A stretch of 6,398 nucleotides of DNA from Methanobacteriota archaeon (GTDB taxonomy: Archaea > Thermoplasmatota > Poseidoniia > Poseidoniales > Poseidoniaceae), in the NCBI GenBank assembly GCA_002731395.1, contig PCBQ01000022.1:1-6398 (forward strand), in the 5' to 3' direction. Below, one piece after another: positions 1 to 4,616 of the stretch. The translations under genes and the position numbers were made by a program. Below the pieces are notes generated by a model. The model had not been told where the DNA came from, ran no database searches, and saw nothing but the letters and a program-made list of their open reading frames with translations. Positions within the stretch are counted from its first letter, which is position 1. The number at the start of each line of letters is the position of its first letter.

Positions 1-1446
1 GTGGTCATCACAAACGACGGTGCGACCATCCTCAAGGAGATGGACATCGAGCACCCTGCGGCCAAGATGATCATCGAAGTGGCCAAGACACAGGAGCAGC
101 ACTGCTACGACGGCACGACGTCTGCCGTGGTGCTCGCTGGAGAGCTGCTTAAGCGCAGCGAAGACCTGATCGAACAGAACGTTCACCCCACCATCATCTG
201 TGAAGGGTTCCGTTTGGCTGCAGAACACGCCATTCAATCACTCGACCAACACGGCTTGGCCACCGAAAACGATGACAACATGCTCCTCGAGGTGGCCAAG
301 ACTTCGCTGACGGGCAAGTCTGCCGGAGCGGTCAAGGCCTTCCTCGCCGATATTTGCGTGCGCGCTGTGAACGCTGTGGGCCGCATCGAAGATGACGAGC
401 GCCTCGTTGACCTCGACGACATCAAGGTCGAAAAGCGTCAAGGTGGCTCCATCAGGGACAGCACGCTTGTGGACGGCATCATCCTCGACAAGGAGCGCGT
501 TCATGCCGGCATGCCTCGAGTGGTGACCGAAGGCCGTATTGCACTCATCAATTCGGCCATCGAGGTCAAGAAAACCGAGGTGGACGCAAAAATCCAGATC
601 ACGGATCCCAACCAACTCGCTGCCTTCCTCGAGGAAGAGCAAGGCTACATCCGCGGCTTGGTGGAGACCATCTGCGCCACAGGCGCCAACGTCGTCATTT
701 GCCAGAAGGGCATCGATGACCTTGCACAGCACTACCTCGCCAAGGCGGGTGTGTTCGCCATTCGCCGCGCCAAGAAGTCCGACATGGAGGCTTTGGCCAA
801 GGCCACCGGTGGTCGTGTGGTCACCACCATCGATGACCTCAGCGACGCCGATCTCGGTCACGCAGCCCGCGTTGAGGAGCGCAAGATCGGTGAATCCGAC
901 ATGACCTTCCTGACCGGTTGCCCCGAGGCGAAGTCGGTGTCCGTGCTGCTTCGCGGCGGTACTGAACACGTCGTGGATGAGATTCGTCGCGCCTTTGATG
1001 ACGCCGTTGGCGTGGTCGCCGTGGCGTGGGAAGACGGTGCTGTGCTGACCGGTGGTGGCTCCGTGCTCGCATCACTCTCCCGTGAGCTGCGTACCTATGC
1101 TGAAGGCGTGGGTGGCCGCGAGCAAATGGCCATTGAAGCCTTTGCGTCCGCCCTCGAAATCGTGCCGCGAACCCTTGCCGAAAACGCTGGTCTTGACCCG
1201 GTGACCACCATCATCGACCTCAGGAAGGCCCATGCCGACGGACAGGTGCACGCCGGCATCAACGTCTACGAAGGCGGTGTTGCGGACATGCTCGCCGGGC
1301 ACGTCCTAGAGCCGGTACGCGTGGTCGAGCAGGCCATTCAATCGGCCACGGAGACCGCGACGATGATCCTGCGCATCGACGACGTCATTTCGTCGAAGGG
1401 CGTCATCCCCGCGGATGGCGAGGGCATGGAAGACTTCGGAATGTGA
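1..1446 (+). CDS. ths: Thermosome (group II chaperonin) subunit, 5'-truncated
   Basis: ATP-driven cytosolic protein-folding chaperonin subunit that would assemble into a double-ring cage with a built-in lid. The frame is open from base 1; the first codon (GTG) is an internal Val of the conserved VVITNDGATIL stretch, so it is not the start. The visible 481 residues match a thermosome lacking its first ~55-60 residues (family ~540-550). Visible landmarks are NDGATIL (5-11), the nucleotide loop DGTTS (37-41), the apical segment around CQKGIDDLAQHYLAK, RGGTEHVVDE, the catalytic Asp equivalent at D334 in DDAV, GGG (351-353) and LRIDDVI near the end. Two oddities: the Gly normally preceding DGTT is Tyr (Y36), and the C-terminus ends EGMEDFGM without the GGM repeats common in thermosomes. 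The family call is certain. Which paralogue (alpha or beta) it is cannot be told from this sequence. Confidence 0.96.
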   Translation: MVITNDGATILKEMDIEHPAAKMIIEVAKTQEQHCYDGTTSAVVLAGELLKRSEDLIEQNVHPTIICEGFRLAAEHAIQSLDQHGLATENDDNMLLEVAKTSLTGKSAGAVKAFLADICVRAVNAVGRIEDDERLVDLDDIKVEKRQGGSIRDSTLVDGIILDKERVHAGMPRVVTEGRIALINSAIEVKKTEVDAKIQITDPNQLAAFLEEEQGYIRGLVETICATGANVVICQKGIDDLAQHYLAKAGVFAIRRAKKSDMEALAKATGGRVVTTIDDLSDADLGHAARVEERKIGESDMTFLTGCPEAKSVSVLLRGGTEHVVDEIRRAFDDAVGVVAVAWEDGAVLTGGGSVLASLSRELRTYAEGVGGREQMAIEAFASALEIVPRTLAENAGLDPVTTIIDLRKAHADGQVHAGINVYEGGVADMLAGHVLEPVRVVEQAIQSATETATMILRIDDVISSKGVIPADGEGMEDFGM

Positions 1447-1554
1447 GGTTTTCATCCTCGCTGTATCACATTCAGATGGTGGTTCCGAGGTAACCTTGAA
1501 AGGCCCCTCACGGGTGGCAAAAACCACTCACATCGAGTGAAAGCGGGGATAAAT
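1447..1554. other. Intergenic spacer between thermosome and flavodoxin-fusion genes
   Basis: About 108 bases separate the thermosome stop from the preferred start of the next gene. It should hold any terminator for the chaperonin gene and any promoter for the downstream operon. I see only a short TTTT just after the stop and two weak inverted repeats (GGTT/AACC near 1482-1496 and GTGG/CCAC near 1513-1526). There is no clear archaeal TATA box with a BRE at a plausible distance. Whether the operon is read from its own promoter or through the chaperonin gene is open. Confidence 0.5.
1543..1550 (+). promoter_or_regulatory. Weak candidate ribosome-binding site for the flavodoxin-fusion gene
   Basis: GCGGGGAT lies four bases before the ATG at 1555 and resembles the GGTGAT part of the archaeal Shine-Dalgarno with one mismatch. 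It favours the ATG at 1555 over the in-frame GTG at 1537, which has no purine-rich motif upstream. The ATG also begins the protein close to the first flavodoxin strand, as is usual. The match is weak. Confidence 0.3.
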
Positions 1555-3726
1555 ATGTCCGGCGTCTCTGGCAACCCTCAACTCGCCATCTTCTTTGGCT
1601 CCCAAACCGGCAACGCCGAAGAACTGGCAGAAAAAACGGCGAAGATGTCCAAGGGCATGGGATTCGTTCCGGTCATCCATGACATGGACGGATTCAATCC
1701 CGCCCAGTTTGCAGAATACAAGCGTGTGCTCATCATCACGTCCACCTGGGGCGAGGGCGAGATGCCCGACAACGCCGAGGGCCTCTGGATGGCCACCAAC
1801 GAGACCAACCCTCCTCTTGCTGGCGTGAGCTTCTCCGTGTGCGCCATTGGCGACACGTCCTATGACGAGTTCTGCAAAGCCGGCCTCGACTGGGATCAGA
1901 AATTCGCCCAGTTGGGCGCCACGCGTGTTCACGACATCCAACTTTGCGATGTCGATTATGAGCCGGTGTGGAAGTCGTGGGCCGATTCGGTGCTGCCGAT
2001 CATGCAAACCGTCGACGGAGGAGAATACGACGAGAGCACAGCCGCCCCCTCCGACGCCGTGGTTGACGATACCTCCTCCACCACGCAAGTGAACAGCGAG
2101 GGGGCCTCTGAGGCTCTGAACGCGGTCTTTGGCGGTGACCGGTCAATCAACATCCTCTTTGGTTCTCAGACCGGGAACGCCGCAGGTCTTGCTGAAAAGA
2201 CGGCGAAACTCGCCGCAAACTATGGCCTCCAACCCACCGTCGTTGACATGGACGGTTTCGACCCGGCAAAGTTGGCGACCATGAAGCGCGTGATGATCAT
2301 CACCTCCACCTGGGGCGAGGGCGAAATGCCCGACAACGCCGATGCCATGTGGAACGCCATCAACGCCAACGGGCCCGCCCTTGCCTCCGTGCATTACTCG
2401 GTGTGTGCCATTGGCGACACGTCGTACGACGAGTTCTGCAAAGCCGGGCATGATTGGAACGACAAACTCGCCGCGCTTGGCGGAAAGCAGGCGCACCCCA
2501 TTCAGGAATGCGACGTTGATTTCGAGCCACCTTGGAAGGTGTGGGTGGAAGAAGCCCTGCCCCTCCTCGCTTGCGTCGATGATTCGGGCACTCTGCAAGT
2601 GGAACTCCTTGACGAGATGAAGGCCTACGGGGCTGGGGATGAAGTGGAGGCCGTTGACGGCGACTTCGCTCCTGCAACCGTGGTTGTTGATGAGTTGTCC
2701 ATCACGCTCCGCCTCTTCCGCTACGACCCGGTTGCGGCCTCATCAGGCTTCGACACTGTCTCATGCGCGCTGCCTGGCCATGCCAGCCTTCAGGATCTAC
2801 TCGAAGCGATACAAGGCGATCTGGACGGCAGCCTTGCCTTCCGCCGAGGCGACGGATGCGGCACTCCGACGACCGCCATTCGTGCCAACGGGCGCATCGT
2901 TCTGGCTGACGTGGCCCGGCTTGATGGCCTCGTGAACGAGGGCGGTACGCTTCTGATCGAGCCCCTGCCCGGCCTTCCCGTTGTCCGTGATTTGGTTGTG
3001 GACACCTCCCGCCTCGAACGCAAGCGCAGCGAGGCCAAACCGTGGATGCGAGCCGACCCTCGTTCTGGCGAACGGCTGTCAAACGGTTCGACCATGGGCA
3101 CCATGAACTCCGCTGAAGCAACCTCCCTCCACAGCCGCTTCGACGCTGTTTCCGATCTTGCCGCACACGGCATGTCCGACACGACTCCGTTCGACGATAC
3201 CTACGTCGGCCCGGGTGTGTTGACGAGGCTCTGGCAGCGTGCCAGCGACCCTCGCTGCGGGGAAGAACAGCGCCGTGAACTCATGAAAACCCTCCAGGAT
3301 GACGGTGGCATGTGGTCGGAAACGGACCTTTCCTCCATCAGCCGCCAAGGCGAGGACGGTCGTCTGATTTCCGAAGCGATGCTCGACGCCCGCGGGCGCC
3401 TCCTCCACGAGTTCCGCTTCGCAGGCCGCGCCGGCCGGCAGGTCAAATGGTACGGGCGTACCGTCAAGCTGTCCGGCAAGCTCAACGAGACCACCCTTTA
3501 CCGGCAGGTCCTCGGGCCACTCGGACTTGTCTCCAACATCTTCTCTGGCGTTTCCGCACGGATGGTGCTCGGATTCACACGAACCGGTGGGCCGCCCATC
3601 CGTAGCCTGCAGGCCCTCCTCCTTCCTCCAGCTGGCGTCGGAAAGATTCCGAACATGTTCAACTCGAAAGTGGCTGATCACCACGAGGTCGTGAGTTTGT
3701 TCAACGAACTCGACCAAAGGTTCTGA
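1555..3726 (+). CDS. Tandem flavodoxin - SdhB/TfrB-like fusion lacking Fe-S ligands
   Basis: Predicted soluble electron-transfer protein of 723 residues. Residues ~9-150 and ~197-340 are two flavodoxin domains of the CysJ/MioC/P450-reductase type. Each has the FMN phosphate loop GSQTGNA (from G15 and G203), the loop STWGEGEMPDNA and the loop AIGDTSYDEFCKAG. An acidic Ser/Thr-rich linker joins them. Residues ~383-609 follow the succinate dehydrogenase/fumarate reductase iron-sulfur subunit: RYDP (389-392), FRR (429-431), NGR (445-447), EPLPGLPVVRDLVVD (469-483), KPW (495-497), YVGP (550-553) and GMW (585-587). The cluster cysteines are gone: only C435 remains of the [2Fe-2S] set, and none of the ligands for the other two clusters. 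Residues ~610-723 are not recognised. The start is ATG 1555; GTG 1537 would add six residues. It is translationally coupled to the HdrB/SdhE-like gene that follows. The domain calls are firm; the partner and the reaction are unknown. Confidence 0.88.
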   Translation: MSGVSGNPQLAIFFGSQTGNAEELAEKTAKMSKGMGFVPVIHDMDGFNPAQFAEYKRVLIITSTWGEGEMPDNAEGLWMATNETNPPLAGVSFSVCAIGDTSYDEFCKAGLDWDQKFAQLGATRVHDIQLCDVDYEPVWKSWADSVLPIMQTVDGGEYDESTAAPSDAVVDDTSSTTQVNSEGASEALNAVFGGDRSINILFGSQTGNAAGLAEKTAKLAANYGLQPTVVDMDGFDPAKLATMKRVMIITSTWGEGEMPDNADAMWNAINANGPALASVHYSVCAIGDTSYDEFCKAGHDWNDKLAALGGKQAHPIQECDVDFEPPWKVWVEEALPLLACVDDSGTLQVELLDEMKAYGAGDEVEAVDGDFAPATVVVDELSITLRLFRYDPVAASSGFDTVSCALPGHASLQDLLEAIQGDLDGSLAFRRGDGCGTPTTAIRANGRIVLADVARLDGLVNEGGTLLIEPLPGLPVVRDLVVDTSRLERKRSEAKPWMRADPRSGERLSNGSTMGTMNSAEATSLHSRFDAVSDLAAHGMSDTTPFDDTYVGPGVLTRLWQRASDPRCGEEQRRELMKTLQDDGGMWSETDLSSISRQGEDGRLISEAMLDARGRLLHEFRFAGRAGRQVKWYGRTVKLSGKLNETTLYRQVLGPLGLVSNIFSGVSARMVLGFTRTGGPPIRSLQALLLPPAGVGKIPNMFNSKVADHHEVVSLFNELDQRF
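1579..2574 (+). repeat. Internal tandem duplication encoding the two flavodoxin domains
   Basis: Two copies of a ~430-base unit (about 1579-2004 and 2143-2574) lie in direct orientation with a constant offset of 564 bases (188 codons). The best-conserved DNA stretches code for the FMN-binding loops: the 20 bases from 1741 recur at 2305, and the 20 bases from 1864 recur at 2428. Outside these loops the copies differ at many positions, so the duplication is not brand new, or has been partly homogenised. The spacer between the copies encodes an acidic, Ser/Thr-rich linker. Confidence 0.85.
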
Positions 3727-3730
3727 GGTG
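3725..3730 (+). promoter_or_regulatory. Shine-Dalgarno site of the HdrB/SdhE-like gene
   Basis: GAGGTG matches the archaeal Shine-Dalgarno core (GGAGGTGA) and lies five bases before the ATG at 3736. It overlaps the TGA stop (3724-3726) of the upstream fusion gene. This supports the chosen start and suggests translational coupling and co-expression of the two proteins. Confidence 0.75.
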
Positions 3731-3735
3731 GAACG

Positions 3736-4590
3736 ATGCGGGTAGCATATTACCCCGGAAACGTCGCTCGAGGAGCGATGATGGAAATTGAGGACTGCAT
3801 TCAACCGCTCTGCAAGTCGCTTGGAATCACCTTGGTTGAGATTCCAAAGGCCACGTCCGACGGTGGCAACATCATTCGACAAGCCTCGACTCGATTGCAG
3901 CATGCGCTCGCTGCTCGAAACCTTGCCCTTGCTGAACAGAAGGGCCTTGACATCATGACGTCATGCGCAACTTCGCACAGCATTCACTGTGATACGGCCA
4001 CCACCATGGCTGCCGATGCGGTGCTGGCTGCTCAACTCAACAACCTGATTGCACGGAGCTCAGGCATCGAGTACATGGGTGAGTCAAAATCACGCCACTT
4101 GCTGCACGTGTTGGTCGAAGACATCGGTCTTGACAAAATCAACGCAGCCGTCGTGAATCCCCTGGACATGAACATCGCAGGTTACTACGGCCCCTACATG
4201 CAACAAGATGGGTTTTGCAGCGAGGACGATGCGTTCAATCCACACTACCTTGAGGACTTGATCACTGCTCTTGGCGGAACGCCCGTGGAGTATGAGTCAA
4301 AGTGCCAAAGCGTTGGTGCGCCAAGCCTTCTGACCAACGAAAAGATCGCCATGAAAATGACGGCCGCCGTGCTTTCAGACGCGAAGCAATCCGGTGCAGA
4401 ACTGATGGTCAGCGCGTGCACCATATCCCATGCGAATCTTGACTCCTACCAAGTCAAGGCAGGAAAGATGACCGGGAAGGACACGAAAATGCCGGTGGTT
4501 CACCTTGCGGAACTCGTCGCTTTTGCGTTCGGACATTTCCCCGACCGCCTCGCTCAATTGATCACCCGTGTGAAGGTCATTGGCGGTTGA
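3736..4590 (+). CDS. HdrB/SdhE-like CCG-domain protein lacking most cluster cysteines
   Basis: A 284-residue homologue of heterodisulfide reductase subunit B, SdhE and the C-terminal half of thiol:fumarate reductase TfrB. Those proteins use two CCG motifs to hold unusual [4Fe-4S] clusters. The scaffold is clear: YYPG at the N-terminus (5-8), LGITLVEI, ARNLALAEQKGLDI (60-73), RHLLHVLVEDIGLDKI (120-135), YYGPYM (150-155), LEDLITALGGTPVEY and ACTISHANLD (227-236). The first motif's leading Cys is N9; its CC pair falls around S41-G43 and is absent; CxxC is C77-x-x-S80. In the second motif the leading Cys is P153, the CC pair is S192-V193, and CxxC is C228-x-x-S231. Length and frame are normal and the scaffold is intact, so this is a functional-looking degenerate paralogue rather than a pseudogene. 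No signal peptide or membrane segment is seen. Overlap with the upstream gene's signals implies a complex with the SdhB-like fusion. The exact function is unknown. Confidence 0.85.
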   Translation: MRVAYYPGNVARGAMMEIEDCIQPLCKSLGITLVEIPKATSDGGNIIRQASTRLQHALAARNLALAEQKGLDIMTSCATSHSIHCDTATTMAADAVLAAQLNNLIARSSGIEYMGESKSRHLLHVLVEDIGLDKINAAVVNPLDMNIAGYYGPYMQQDGFCSEDDAFNPHYLEDLITALGGTPVEYESKCQSVGAPSLLTNEKIAMKMTAAVLSDAKQSGAELMVSACTISHANLDSYQVKAGKMTGKDTKMPVVHLAELVAFAFGHFPDRLAQLITRVKVIGG

Positions 4591-4616
4591 AACCGTCACC
4601 CTCAGGTCTCATTCCC
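4591..4616. other. Short convergent intergenic gap
   Basis: Only 26 bases separate the stop codons of the HdrB/SdhE-like gene and the converging hef gene. No hairpin or T-run of terminator quality is visible on either strand, so transcripts from the two sides probably overlap at their 3' ends. Confidence 0.5.

Noticed and set aside
1..3. GTG at base 1 as the start of the thermosome gene
   Set aside because: It encodes an internal Val in the conserved VVITNDGATIL segment; about 55-60 N-terminal residues of the family are missing.
238..969. Long minus-strand open frame antisense to the thermosome gene
   Set aside because: It is a shadow of a strongly recognisable plus-strand gene in GC-rich sequence; its translation shows no domain I recognise.
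1513..1526. Small inverted repeat GTGG-caaaaa-CCAC as a terminator or operator
   Set aside because: Only four base pairs, with no T-run after it; expected by chance.
1537..1554. GTG at 1537 as the start of the flavodoxin fusion
   Set aside because: It adds six residues with no ribosome-binding motif upstream. The ATG at 1555 has a GGGGAT before it and starts nearer the first strand. It remains possible.
1549..1556. ATAAATAT as a TATA box
   Set aside because: It overlaps the start codon, so transcription would begin inside the gene and lose the first FMN loop.
3079..3903. 274-codon minus-strand open frame spanning the end of the fusion gene and start of the HdrB-like gene
   Set aside because: It overlaps two well-supported plus-strand genes and their Shine-Dalgarno junction; its translation has no recognisable motif.
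3736..4590. HdrB-like gene as a pseudogene
   Set aside because: There is no frameshift or internal stop, the length is normal, it has a strong Shine-Dalgarno, and non-cysteine signature residues are well kept.
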